In this document: piece after piece, positions 26,745 through 41,010 of the stretch | Position numbering within the stretch: position 1 is the stretch's first letter | Layout of the letters: each line of letters begins with the position of its first letter | NCBI GenBank assembly: GCA_002964805.2 | Contig: PUDQ02000056.1 | Span: 62,001-126,000 of the forward strand | Origin: Trametes villosa | Taxonomy: Eukaryota; Basidiomycota; Agaricomycetes; Polyporales; Polyporaceae | Reading direction: 5' to 3' | Length of the DNA: 64,000 nucleotides | The notes under the pieces: model-generated | What the model saw: only the letters and a program-made list of their open reading frames with translations | Databases searched by the model: none | Told to the model about the DNA's origin: nothing | Made by a program: the position numbers and the translations under genes

Positions 26745-28371
26745 ATCAATAACATTGTTTCATTCCTTTCATTCCGAGTGCCCTGATCGAGAGTGAATGA
26801 GCAACGAAACGGTATCTTGGCGGGTTTCTGGGGTCCTTCGCAAGGCGTACAAGGTATGCAAGGCGTCACATACTTACAATGCTTGTGGTTATTGACAATT
26901 ACTAGCAACATGCACAACCGGCTGTAAGGAACACCGAAAGGCTTCTGTATATTCTATAGATTGCTTCTCTTATAGCGCGTTGTATTGTATTATAAGACCC
27001 CCACGAAAACCCCGATGAGTGTCCCAACGCCGGAAATGGATGCAATCTACGCGTCAGTATTTCATAGCTTCACGGGCCTGCTCGCGCTGACGACTTCTAA
27101 TATGTACTCATAGTGAGCTATCAGCGGAAGATCCGCTCTGAGGGCTGAGCATCCGTTCTTGAGTCTGCTCTTTACCACTCTCTAATCTGTCATGTACAGT
27201 ACCGCAAGTGTATGTCCCCCAATCTCAGCGCGTCTCATCGCCGCATGCCCGGCCATAACCAGGTTCAACAGAGTAATGGTGCGAGCGTCGAGGGCACCAC
27301 AACGAGTATAGCTGCAAAACAACCCGAACGCGTCCGCGAGCCCGCGCCCGTTGCAGATTCTCGTCGTCCCGCGCACCTGCAAGATCGTCTTTGCGGCGTC
27401 CACGCCGCGCCCGCGCCCGTGACGGAGAGGCCTGCACCCGCGACCACGTAGGCCACGAGCAAGTGCACGCCATTCGGGTCCAGAAACGCCTAGTGGATCG
27501 CAACCTGTACGGCCCGCTATCGTGAGCGTGGTCGCGACTACTTGCATCCGCGGTTAAAAAGTACGTATGCAAGGCCATATCTGGATCCTGCGCGCAGCGG
27601 GACCCTGCACCACCGGGAACACGACGGGCGTGCTCCGTGATCATCGATAAGTCCCAGCCTACTCGCAAAGCCTTTCAGTCATCGCGTTCGCTCGCCCCTA
27701 TTACTCCTGAGTCCTCACGGTACCGGTTAGGCCAGGGATACTAATAATCATAAGGGCACTGGCATCACCTTCAACTTGATCTGACATTGACGGGAGATTA
27801 ACTGCCCCAGGCGATCTTTGAGTCACCTCGAACAATGAAGTTTGTCAAGCGACACATGTCCACCGCGTTGCAGTCGCGCGACGGTGACCGAGCGCCAATT
27901 TGACGATACCGCATATACCAACTTCCGGCCCGCCCCGATTGCCCTAGCGTTTCGTGGTCCCGTAACGGTAGAGACGCTAAGTACTCCGGGCAAACAAGCT
28001 ATGAAGCAAGCAACGTGCGATGAGAATGGTCGGAATGGCGTTAACGCGTGGACGGAAAGGAAGGGAGACCGAAGCTTCAATGCACTCGCGGCGGCGGAGT
28101 ACCCGTTGAGTTTAGCGATTCAAGCTCCGACCGAATATAGACACCCTAGACCTCAAGTTCCTCAACGTCGTTTCCGTTTTGACCTCGTCCATCCCCGGTA
28201 CCCCATCCTCCCCCTCGTCTAGTCCGAGTCCTACACCCTCATGTACGTGTCTTTCGCGTCTCTCAGGGGGATCTTCGTGTTGTGAGGTGCTGCAGGACGA
28301 TGGCGCGGCGCGCAGCTCTGAAGTTTTCGTTCTGACGCGTTGATTGCTCTGTGCTGACGTTGTCCTTCAGA
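26745..28371. other. gene-poor stretch before beta-tubulin
   Basis: At 27182-27668 the minus strand has three overlapping open frames, one with a membrane-like stretch (LLVAYVVAGAGLSVTGAG), but no model could be built. At 28130-28370 the DNA becomes C/T-rich, typical of the promoter and 5' leader of a strongly expressed fungal gene. A TTCAG just before the tubulin ATG could be the acceptor of a 5' leader intron. Confidence 0.4.
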
Positions 28372-30975
<2,604 letters not shown>

Positions 30976-33900
30976 ATGCCCGCGACAATCCCAGACCGGT
31001 CGATCAGGATATGCGCAGACAGAGGCGGCACGTTCTGCGATGTGCATGCCTCGTTCCCCGACCCGGAGAAGCCGGACGAACGCAAGGAGATCGTCGTGAA
31101 GCTCCGTGCGTTCATGGTCACCTCGTACACTGCGTCGGGTTCTGACACGGCTCTGCAGTCTCGCAGGATCCCGCGAACTACAATGATGCGCCGACGGAGG
31201 GCATCCGGCGCGTCCTGGAGATTGCGACGGGCGAGCAGATCCCGCGGGGGACGACGCTGAAGACGGACAAGATCGGTGCGTTCATCCGCAATTTATACTA
31301 CATTGTGGAGGTGGAATTGGCTCGGTGGGAATGATCGTATAAGCAAGACTCGCCGTAAAACACACCGGTGACCCATCCGCTTGAGGCTGGCGGACCAAGC
31401 TCGTGTTCGTGCCCGCATTCCTCGCGCACATCACCATCTTCAGCCTCGCGCTCGCTGATCTACAGTGTGCGTGAAAGAGGAGTATCACGGGGCAGACGTT
31501 CGTGGTGCTCGTCCCTACCTGCCCTCATAGAGCACCCCGGTACTAGGGGAGACTCGGACTACGCGCTCGCTGTGTGGGCCTAAGGTGTCCTCGTTCACGC
31601 TCGTGCCCGCGACCCATCTCTCTCTCATTTGGGCTCGCGTCGTTCACGTCTGCGCCAACTTCGCCCCGGCGGGCGCAGGTTCGATATCATAGGTCATACA
31701 AGTGTCCGCATCGCTCGGGCCTGCGCACTCTGCCTCATTCATGCGCGCATTTACGTCGCCCCCATGCACATCCGCGCCGCCTACCGCAAGCTCTGAATGC
31801 GCATCGGCTTCGTATGCGCGCATACCCGTACGGACCTCCACACCATCGCCTTTTCCCGGCCGCGCTTCCCTACTTCCTATGGAGTAGAAGTAGAAGTGGG
31901 ATTCGAAACATCGGAGCGCGATTCCACTTCCACCATTTCAATAGATTACAGTCTATCCGCATCCAAGGACAGACAGTATACTCACAGCGTACACTGGCAG
32001 ATTACATCCGGTTGTCAACCACCGTTGCGACGAACGCGCTGCTCGAGCGCAAGGGCCACAAGCATGCACTACTCATCACGCGCGGTTTCAGGGACCTGCT
32101 CCTCATCGGGAACCAGTCCCGCCCGCGCATCTTCGACCTCAACATCCGGCGACCCTCGCCATTGTACTCGGCAGTAGTCGAGGTCGACGAGCGCGTCACG
32201 CTTGTCGGCTACACTTCCGATCCGAAGGCGGAGGCACACGCGGTGCAGTTCGACGAGAGCGGCAAGGTGAAACGGGGTTACCGCGGTGCAGGCTGGGACG
32301 GGAAGGGCGATGCGGAGGGCCCAGGCGAGATCGTGCAGGGCTTGTCGGGCGAGGCAGTCAGGGTCATGCGGCGGCCAGGTGAGTTTCACCAGCTGCAGTT
32401 CCGCGCCCGATCCCTCATCGTTTGCCCGCGCAGAACTGTCGCAGGTGCGAGCGGACCTGCAGAAGCTATACGACGACGGCTACCGATCAATCGCGATTGT
32501 CTTCGCACACTCGTACACATACCCCGAGCACGAGCTGCAGGTCGCAGCGCTTGCACGCACGCTCGGTTTCGCACATGTCTCCGCGTCGTCGCAGCTGCTG
32601 CCGATGATCAAGATGGTCCCGCGCGGTGTGTCGTCGACCGCGGACGCGTACCTCACGCCGGTCTTGCGCCAATACCTCGACGGCTTCTTCGCGGGGTTCG
32701 ACGAGAAGCTGCGTGACGGGAAGGTCCGCAGCCCGCGCGTGGAGTTCATGGGCAGCGATGGCGGTCTGCTCGACCTGAACAACTTCTCCGGGCTGAAGAG
32801 CATCCTGAGCGGCCCCGCAGGCGGCGTTGTGGGCTATGCGCTCACCAGCTGGGACGAGAAGAAGAAGACACCGATCATTGGGTGCGCATATAGCCAGCAT
32901 ATATCAACTTGAACTCACTATTGAGCGTAGTATCGACGTTGGAGGCACCTCCACGGACGTCTCGCGCTTCGCAGGCCGCTACGAAGTGGTATACGAGACG
33001 ACAACGGCCGGTGTCACCATCCAGTCGCCACAGCTAGACATCAATACCGTCGCGGCTGGCGGAGGTTCGTGCCTGACGTTCCGCAACGGCCTGTTTCTCG
33101 CGGGGCCGCACAGCGCGGGCGCCGAGCCAGGACCAGCATGTTATAGGTATGCTCTTTGCGGGTTGGCATGTGCCTTCTGACCACTGACCAGATTGAAACA
33201 GGAAGGGAGGCCCGCTGGCTGTGACGGATGCCAACCTCATTCTAGGCCGTCTAGTTCCCGATTACTTCCCCAAGATCTTCGGCAAGTCGGAGAAAGAGCC
33301 TCTCGACGTCGAGGCCTCGCGCTCCGCCTTCAATACCCTCGTCCAAGAGATCAACGCCTCCGTCAGCGAGGAGAAGAAGATGGGCCTCGACGAGATCGTC
33401 TACGGGTCTGTCCTTCTCGCTTTCAAGAAAGGATATGGACTGAAGTCTGGTGTTTCGCCAGATTCATCAAGGTCGCAAACGAGACGATGTGCAGGCCCAT
33501 TCGCGCCCTGACCGAAGCCCGCGGATATGCGACGTCGAAGCACATGTATGCGGCCGACATTCTCTGCTGTTGCCGACGCTGACAGAAGTTCTCTAGCCTC
33601 GCGAGCTTCGGAGGCGCTGGTGGACAACATGCCTGCGAGATCGCGCAACTGCTCGGAATCAAGACCATCCTCATCCACCACTACAGCTCGATCCTGTCGG
33701 CTTACGGTCTTGCTCTCGCCGATCGGTAAGTTCTGCAGTGCCGCAACAACGCCAGCTACTAACATCCTATATCAGTGCGTATGAGCTGCAGGAACCCTCG
33801 TCGACGTTCTATACCCCCGAGAACCGGAGCATCCTCAAGGCCCGCCTCGACAAGCTCGACGCGCAAGTACGCGAGGAGCTCGGGCGGCAAGGCTTCGAGG

Positions 33901-34379
33901 GCTCCCGGGTGCACGCCGAGCGCATGCTGAACATGCGCTTCGAGGGCACCGACACCGCGCTCATGGTGCTCCCGACCCCCGCGGACGGCGACGGCGCGGA
34001 GGACTTCGCGGCCGCGTTCCGGCGCGTGTACAAGGCCGAGTTCGGCTTCCTGCTCGAGAACAAGCCGGTGATCGTCGACGACGTGAAGGTGCGCGGGATC
34101 GGGAAGACGTTCGATGACCTCGGCGAGTCCGTCTTCGCCGAGGTCGCGCGCATCGAGACGCGTGACGTGGACCGCGCACGGGCGGACTCGACGCATAGCG
34201 TGTACTTCGACGGGGTTGGGCGCGTGGACGACACGCCGGTGTACCTGCTCACGTCGCTGCATGTTGGGGACACGGTGAAGGGCCCGGCTATGATCATTGA
34301 CAACACGCAGACGATCGTGATCATCCCGGGGGCGACGGCGGTGCTGACGAGCAAGCACCTTTATATTACGCTAGAGTGA
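30976..34379 (+). CDS. OXP1: 5-oxoprolinase-like protein, hydantoinase-A half only
   Basis: Full-length eukaryotic 5-oxoprolinase (about 1280 residues; HyuA plus HyuB) opens 5-oxoproline with ATP in glutathione turnover. Here exons give the HyuA N-terminal part ([46 protein letters not shown]) and the HyuA catalytic part ([88 protein letters not shown]). The protein stops at HLYITLE, about residue 780, exactly where HyuB would begin. The next gene converges only 176 bp later, so no HyuB remains. Seven or so introns, one of 725 nt. Without HyuB it may be a stand-alone HyuA ATPase-like protein or a non-functional remnant; the exons show no internal break. Confidence 0.85.
31276..32000 (+). other. 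long (725 nt) intron in the oxoprolinase-like gene
   Basis: Donor ATCGGTGCG and acceptor CACTGGCAG join TTLKTDKI to [14 protein letters not shown] in frame. Normal 5-oxoprolinases have only about ten residues in this gap, so no exon is missing. The interior is GC-rich on the left and becomes more AT-rich near the acceptor; no transposon feature was recognised. Confidence 0.75.
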
Positions 34380-34555
34380 ACGAAGGGGAGTCGTTGGGAA
34401 GGAGATGGAATCAAATGTAGAACGATTTATAGCTGTGTACGATGCATGTACGATTGGGTATCCGAAACTTGGCTGGCGCCGTATACATACAGAAGTCTGT
34501 GACCATGCGGCCACCGTAGTTCAAGTATGTCCGTAGGATGAGGGACCGGTTAGCT

Positions 34556-35775
34556 TCAGATTGAGGCAGGCGTACATCCGGACAGACTGGTTAGCTGCGA
34601 CGGACAGTTGACCTGTCTGAAAGTTGTTTGCCTAAAACATCAGTCAGTCGATTTAACTTGGTTGAATCATCTTATGCATCGACGTACCATTCATTCACAT
34701 CGCCGCCCGCCCTGCGCAGGTTGACAAGGGTGAGCGTAGGCAAGCGCACGGCAAGCACGTAGATTTACCATTGCCAGCGCCAGTGACATCCAGCTTGCAG
34801 GTTGGACGGAAGCTGAGAGCACTGGGCATCCGAAGTCACGCCTGAAGTCAGAGGTCATAAAGTCAGCGCAACACTTCTCGCAGAGCTCGCATTCTAGGTC
34901 AGCATACCTCCGTATTGCCTACCCCAGCCGCCAGACGGAGAACCGTACTGGGCACTGCAAGCGTTGAAATCTACCACGGTTTGCCCTGTGGTCAGCACTC
35001 CGGCAGAGAGAAGTGTGAGTTGCCGGGACGCACCTCCCACACCCCCACCAGGGGTCTGTCCGAGTCCCGATGACATTCATCAGCCTCAGTTATAAGCATC
35101 GAGGCATATTTCTCAACGCACGTAGATGTCGAAGTCTGTCTCCGTGATGCCTGGTGCGTATACGATTAGCCCAGGCTACGGCGGGTTCTCATATGGAAAA
35201 CAGCATACCTCCGGCGTTGATCGCCTGCACGATCATGGATTTCCCCTTACCCGCTCCAGAAGTCCAAGTGAACTGGTAACACTTGCAGCCTGTATCAATA
35301 CTGCTCAGTAACTATCGTTCAATAACAAACAAAGCCCGTAACGCCTACAAGTCGCAGTGGCGGTATTTCCGTGCCCAGCGAAGCCATACGAAAACGTGCT
35401 GTTCACGATGATCGGCTGGTACTTGTCGCAGGAGAACGCGGGGTTGCCCGAGGACGCGAAGCACGCGTTCTGCGCACCGGCGGTGGCAGGGCCGTTGCTC
35501 TTGCTACACGATTGTACAGGTCCGCGAGCACCTTTACAAGGGGGTCAAGATTAATATCAACCTAGCCCCTGAAAGCGGATGGCTTACCTGGAGATAGGTT
35601 CGAGGTATAACCGCATGCAGGCTCACAGCTGAAGGACGTGTGAGAATGTGAGATGATGAATTGCTGAATGGACGTACCAGTCCCACGTAGTGGTGGTTGT
35701 ACCCGTCGTTTGCGCGCGCACGAGGGCGAGAACAGAGAGGAAAGTGGTAAAGGCAAGGATTACCGCGTGGAACAT
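34556..35775 (-). CDS. GH45 endoglucanase (secreted)
   Basis: Secreted beta-1,4-glucan hydrolase of the EGV/GH45 fold. Signal peptide MFHAVILAFTTFLSVLALVR (residues 1-20). Mature start TTTTTWDWSCEPACGY corresponds to the GH45 signature WDCCKPSC and keeps the first catalytic Asp. Then CKCYQFTWTSGAGKGKSMIV, TETDFDIYTPGGGVGDFNAC with the second catalytic Asp, GGWGRQYGG, WRWQW and VNCPSQLTSLSGC at the end (stop 34556). No CBM1 cellulose-binding module is present. Seven or more short introns in 1.2 kb. Exon edges were inferred; several exons are only 30-70 nt. The fit to GH45 is strong in the two catalytic regions. Confidence 0.85.
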
Positions 35776-36602
35776 GGCGCGTACGTTGCTTGGTCCTGGA
35801 GGGCACCTACGGATACTTGTTCCTATATACTGAGGGCGGGTCAACGTGTGTTCATGTGCTGCGGCGCTACGGGAACGAGCAGCGGGTGATAGGTTTGACA
35901 GTGCGGTTCTTCCGATGGGGTGGCATTGAGGGACGTCCAGCTGATTAGGCATGAACTGGCATCCGGAGGCAACGTAGAGTACGACGGTCGGATGATGGTG
36001 TACGCTTCCAATAAGGCCATGCGACCGCACCTCCAACGCCTAAATAGCGGGGCACAGCTCCATTCCGCAGATCATCCCATGTATACGCAGACAACCTCCG
36101 GAATCGCTGGAGCACGGCGCCATCAGCGGCAGCAGTATGCTAGACAAGTCCCACTGGCACATGAACGTGAACGCACCTTCGTGGATGCCGCTCCAAATGG
36201 CATATCCCGACGTGAACACGACGTTGGTCCGCTGGAGCATGGTCATGGATTGAAGTGTGCAAGTTGAGGCCGTAGATTGCTTCTAGCGTCGAGAACAGCC
36301 CTCACGGGTCTTCAAACGAAAATAGAGCATACTCACCTTGCTCGTGTCAGGATTGCAAAGAAGATCGGAGGGGAATTGGAGCCGCCCAGTCATGGCAGAC
36401 ATCCGCGCTCGTTCGGGCCATATGGGTTCAGATGGAACATCTGCCATCCAGCTCCGCTTGACCACAGCACTGACATTGGGGACGATGGTACACATCATTT
36501 GCAGAGCGAGTGGATATCGTATATACATGCGGGCGGCGTAAGTCTGGCGACGCGGTCAGAACGATCAGCACATGGTACAGAAACCATCCACCACTGACGT
36601 AC
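35776..36602. other. intergenic stretch, no supported gene
   Basis: GH45 promoter at the left. Two minus-strand frames (MYIRYPLALQMMCTIVPNVS at about 36528 and TNVVFTSGYAIWSGIHEG at about 36230) are separated by a donor-like GTGAGTATG and could be exons of a decayed gene, but no family was recognised. Confidence 0.35.
35824..35830 (-). promoter_or_regulatory. TATA-like box of the GH45 gene
   Basis: Minus strand reads CAGTATATAGG about 50 nt upstream of the start codon at 35775. Confidence 0.4.
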
Positions 36603-38538
36603 CTATCGTTCTATACCATGCTCGACGGGGATCCCGAGCTCCTCTAGTGCTCTCCGCCCGCGCGTGGCCCAGTAAGCCAGCACCTGCTCGTCCTCGAACC
36701 ACATGGTCTGCGGCCCCTCTGACTTCTCTGCGGTCTCCTCATCGTTGCCTACTTCCGCGACCTCTGTAGTCTGCACTCCGGCGCCGGACTCCCGCATGCG
36801 CTGCCGCTTCTTCTTCCGCTTCTTCGACTTTTCGCCGTCTTCACCACCAGGCTGCACCGAAGGATCGTCTGCCGACATATTCTTGACAGAAAGGTCGCTA
36901 TCGTCCGACTGAACGGCGACCTCCTCCTGCGGCAGCGTCGTGTCAGAAGTAGACACTGCCTGCGCCTTGGGCTCCTTCGGCGAGCGCGCCTCCGGAGGGC
37001 CGAGGGGCCCCCAGAGCCCGCCCGAGCGTATCCAGGCCGCGACGTTCGCTTGCGACTTGATCTCGTCGAGCACGCCGATGACCGCGAGCAGTGTCTCGTC
37101 GTATGCCCCTTCTGGCTTTCCGCCCGCTTCCAGCTGCTCCAGAAGGGCTGCGCGCTTCTGGAGCTTCTTCTCCTTCCGCTTGCGCTTCTTCGACGCCTCG
37201 GGTGAGGGCGGCGCGCTCTCGACGGGCTCTGCACCATCCGGAGCGGGCTCCATACCGTCCTTCGATGCGGTTATCTCGGGCGAGTCCGACGGCGCAGGTG
37301 CAGCGACATCATGGGCGCCGGAAGAGCTCTGAGCCTCTGCCATTTGCGCGTCGAGCTGCTGGCGCGCCTCGATAGCGGCGTCCCATTCCTGTTCCTTCTG
37401 CAGGCTCTCCACGTCCTTGGCTCGCCGCTCTCCCGAGTACTCCCCGATGCAGACGTGGTTGTACGGCTGCAGCCCTGCTTTGAGCGGCGAGTCGTCTAGG
37501 AGGAGCGTGGTGAGCGCGGAGTGCACTTGCGGCGCGATCGCCGTGCTGTCGTCGCTCGGTCGTGAAGGGCTAGACGGCTCGGGAGATGTGCGGGGCGTGC
37601 TGGCAATGGAGGAGTGTGGGGACGAGGGTATATGCGCGGTCTGCTGCGAGAGGAACGCCCATGGCTTGGCCAGGTCCTTCACTGTCTGCACTTTGCGATC
37701 TGTGGGCAGCGTTATAATCGGACCGCAGATACTTGATACTTAGGCCTTACGGTAGTGATCGTTGGATAGCCCGAGCGTGTCGCGCGCCCATACGACGAGT
37801 AGCTTCTCCTTCTCCTCGCCAAAACACTTGTCCACCATATCTCCGACACTGTGCGGCTGCGCGGACGACCATACCATGACATCCAGCCACGCGCGCGTCT
37901 GTGGCGCGAAGAGGTACGACCTGAACGCGCGCATATATGGCCGTGGGTGTACCGGCCGTAGGCGCGGCAGCCAAGCTCCGTGTTCATCGCGTCCACGATC
38001 CTCTTGCTGCCTCACCTTCGGCCGTGGGTTATGCGGCGAGCGGTGCAGCAGTGTACCGTTGAGATCTAGCACAAGCAGTTTCTTCGAGGCAGATGGCTCG
38101 TCGACCCGAGACGGGGTTTGCTCCGCTAGCGTGAGGTAGGTCGGCGAAGGCGGTCGCGCCGGAGGAGGCGTCACCGAGCGTTCGTCCCGCACCATCGCTC
38201 TCGGTGCGCGCGGCGGTGACCGTGCGGGGGGCTGCGGCCGTACGGGCGGCGTTGACCGTGCGAGGGGCGATGGCTGACTGCCCATGGGCGATACGGGTTT
38301 TGCGCCGTTTATCCAAGTGGGTTTGCTGGGCAACCCTGCGTGTTGGATGATGCTGTCTGCACCGCAAGATGGGTTGAAGGCGTTCGCTCTGATCATAGAT
38401 AGACGAACCATGAGGATAACTCTCAGGTTGGGGAGGCAGTTGGTAGCCCTCACCCTCGCGCTGCCTGTCTTCCCTCTCATAGTCCGCGCGCCCTGGACGA
38501 CTCGGGAGAGCGTGTTGGCTGCGACGGTGTCCAGCCAT
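36603..38538 (-). CDS. FCP1/NIF-domain (HAD-like) protein
   Basis: Likely nuclear or cytosolic protein with the FCP1-homology (NLI-interacting factor) phosphatase fold. The domain begins ASKKLLVLDLNGTLLHRSPH, with RPYMRAFRSYLFA, LDVMVWSSAQPHSVGDMVDK and VVWARDTLGLSNDHYRK after it; an intron follows near 37740-37690 and joins VQTVKDLAKPW. The C-terminal 360 residues hold a Lys/Arg-rich segment (KKRKRKEKKLQKR), a second one (KKRKKKRQRMRES), long acidic stretches, and end LEELGIPVEHGIER. The N-terminal 160 residues are Pro/Ser/Arg-rich. The first Asp of the DxDxT motif is present, but the second is Asn (DLNGT). Start at 38538 (MAGHRRSQHALPS) needs an intron at about 38474-38400 and is uncertain; an internal start near 38286 is possible. 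Confidence 0.75.
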
Positions 38539-38812
38539 AAGAATTCTCCGTCGCAGAGTATGAGAAAACGTTCTGCTCGACAATCCAGACAGCTTCGGGG
38601 ATGTTTCACGATACAGAGGATCGCGGGGATGGTGGAGGGGAATAAGGGAGGAACGCGCTGCTGCGGCAGAAAGTTGTGCAGACGCCGGCGCGCGTGCCCC
38701 AGGTCGCGACGCGCGACGTTCCTGACGCTGTTCGCGACGGCGACCACCGCCCTGTCGACGCCGCGGTCGAGATAACAAGCTGGCTTCCTTCTCCTCCTTC
38801 ATCCCCTCCTCC

Positions 38813-40784
38813 ATGGCCCGCCTCCGCCGCGACACAGAGGACTCCACCAGCGCGCCCGCGAGCCAGCGTCCTCTCCGCGTCGTCGCGTCCGGCACGCTCT
38901 TCCTCACGAACAACCTCGCGCTGCCCACCCACCCGGAGCCCAATGCAGTCGTCCGCGCGCACTCTGTATCGCGCGTCAGGGGAGGGTCTGCGAGCACATG
39001 TCTCTCGATCGCGGCGCAGTTCCCCGCAGTGGAGGCCATGCTGGTCGCCTCACTCGGCGGGAACGATGAGGGGCGCATGATTCTCAACGAGCTTGAGCAG
39101 GAGAGAGTGAGCACCAGGTTTAGCAAGGTTTGGCCGGAAGCCGGAGTGCCTAGTGCATGGGTCCTACACGCAGGTAAGTCCCAACCTTGCTGAACTGGTA
39201 GAAGTCTTGGATCGTACAGTTGTGCCTGCACGATGTAGCGCGGATTAGCGGAACACCGTTTACTTTGTGGTGCATTAATACAGCTCAGTGTGCCTATGTA
39301 TGAAATTCATGAAGCTCACTGTTCGACTGCGTTCCTTGATAATTTGCCTTTACAATGCCGCCTTCAGATTCTGACTGGGTGCCACAGGACTGAACAAGAC
39401 ACGTTCTGACAAGTGCCACAGATGACACAGATAGCCGCACCGTTATAAACAACAACCCCCTCCCCGACATCACGCACGAAGAGTTCATCTCTCTGTTAGG
39501 GCCTTTGCTGGTCCCGGAGAACTATGCGTACCTGAACTCGCCTCTTCCCTCGACACCCCCAGCCACAATCCAGCAGACGCCTGCCAACGGTTCACTCGCC
39601 CCAGGTACCGCTGCCCAGTCTAGGACATCAACATCGGCCGCGCGACCGCTCATAAATAGCCCTGCGCCGGTCGACTGGATCCACTTTGAGGGCCGCTCAG
39701 TCAAGACGACTCTGAGCAACATCATGGGCCTAGACGGCCTCGCACGGGAGCGAAAATGGCGGAGTCACTGCGTGATCAGCGTGGACGTTGGTAGGAGGTC
39801 ACGGCAGGGTGTCGAAGCGGTAAGTAGCATATATGCCGCACCGGGTGTTTCAAATAGACTAATACGCATATTCAACAGCTAATCCCGCACGCCGACGTGA
39901 TCTTCCTGAACAGACACTACGCGCGCGCCCATTCGCCCCAATACGCCGCATCGCCTCGCGCATTTCTACTCTCCCTCACGAACATCGCGCCCCGCCACGC
40001 CCTCCTAGTCGCCCACTGGGGCAGCGACGGCGCCGCCGTGCTCTCCGTCCCCACCCGGGAGTACTTCCAAAGCACCGGCTGGATCGACACCAGCGCACCC
40101 TCCCAAACGACCGACCCCGCGCCGTCGCCTAGGAACGGCCGGCCGGAGGAGACGGACATGCGCTCGGTGCGGTCGGGCAGCGACTACTGGGCGGGCAACC
40201 ACACGGAGTCCTCCAGCACGTTCACCGCGGACCTGCTTACGTCGACGCCGCAGCGGCCCGGGCGCGGGCCCGCGTACGAGGAGACGCCGCGACCCGCTAA
40301 GCATCAGGGCGGCCGCGCGAAGAACGGGAAGCGTGCAGCGTACAAGAGCCCCGACCGCGACGACGGGGACTCATCCGACTCCGACGGGACGCAGATCGCG
40401 GGGCACGGCGGCGGTTTGCGGCAGGTAGGGGAGGCGCCGCGCGGACGCCAGGCACTGAAGCCGAACGAGGTCGTGGACGAGGTTGGGGCGCAGGACGCGT
40501 TTGTTGCGGGGATGATGTGGGCGCTGAGTCGTCGCTTGCTCCCGGGGGAGCCGTATACCCCTTCGGCGGTGCCGGCAGATGGGACCGCTGCAGACCCGGA
40601 TCGAGAGAGGGGACGATGGCGCCTCGAGGAGTGCTTGAGGTGAGGTAATTCTCTTCTGATGTAGCCCGCTGATAGCTGAGCTGCCGTTAGGTTCGCTACC
40701 GAGCTGGCTGGACGAAAAGGAAGGCGGAAGGGCTGGGCCGGGTTGGCGGAGGAAATGTCGAAAGCTGACTGGTTTGATCTGTGA
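38813..40784 (+). CDS. pfkB-family sugar kinase, ketohexokinase-like
   Basis: Ribokinase-fold carbohydrate kinase. Start MARLRRDTEDSTSAPAS. Substrate-site segment RVRGGSASTCLSIAAQFP with LVASLGGNDEGRMIL is followed by VDWIHFEGRSVKTTLSNI, RRSRQGVEALIPHADVIFLN, PRHALLVAHWGSDGAAVLSV and the C-terminal motif VVDEVGAQDAFVAGMMWALS. The usual pfkB motif GAGD is GAQD here; the catalytic Asp remains. A long insertion (about 170 residues, Ser/Arg/Gly-rich) lies before the motif. Ends FATELAGRKGRRKGW...WFDL. Introns: one of about 246 nt near 39173-39418, others short. Divergent from the FCP1-like gene, starts 274 bp apart. Human ketohexokinase is the closest family I can name; the substrate is not certain. 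Confidence 0.82.
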
Positions 40785-41010
40785 TGGTTTGATCTCGCTG
40801 TGTTCACAACATCTAATACGCTACCTGTATACCTTGCTCTACCATAAGGATCGTGCTTGTTTTATCTCCTGTTATCTCAGCCATTCTCGCGTCAACTCAG
40901 AAAGGGCGTCTGTTGAACCACGTAAAGTGGTTTGTGGCTGTGCGGTGCTGTAACCTCGACTCAACCGCAAGTTCACTCTTCTGTTCGAAACTGCCAGGAC
41001 ACACCATACC

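Noticed and set aside
27182..27668. Overlapping minus-strand frames as a gene, perhaps a DUF6534 remnant
   Set aside because: A few hydrophobic segments only; no chain of exons or family signature could be built.
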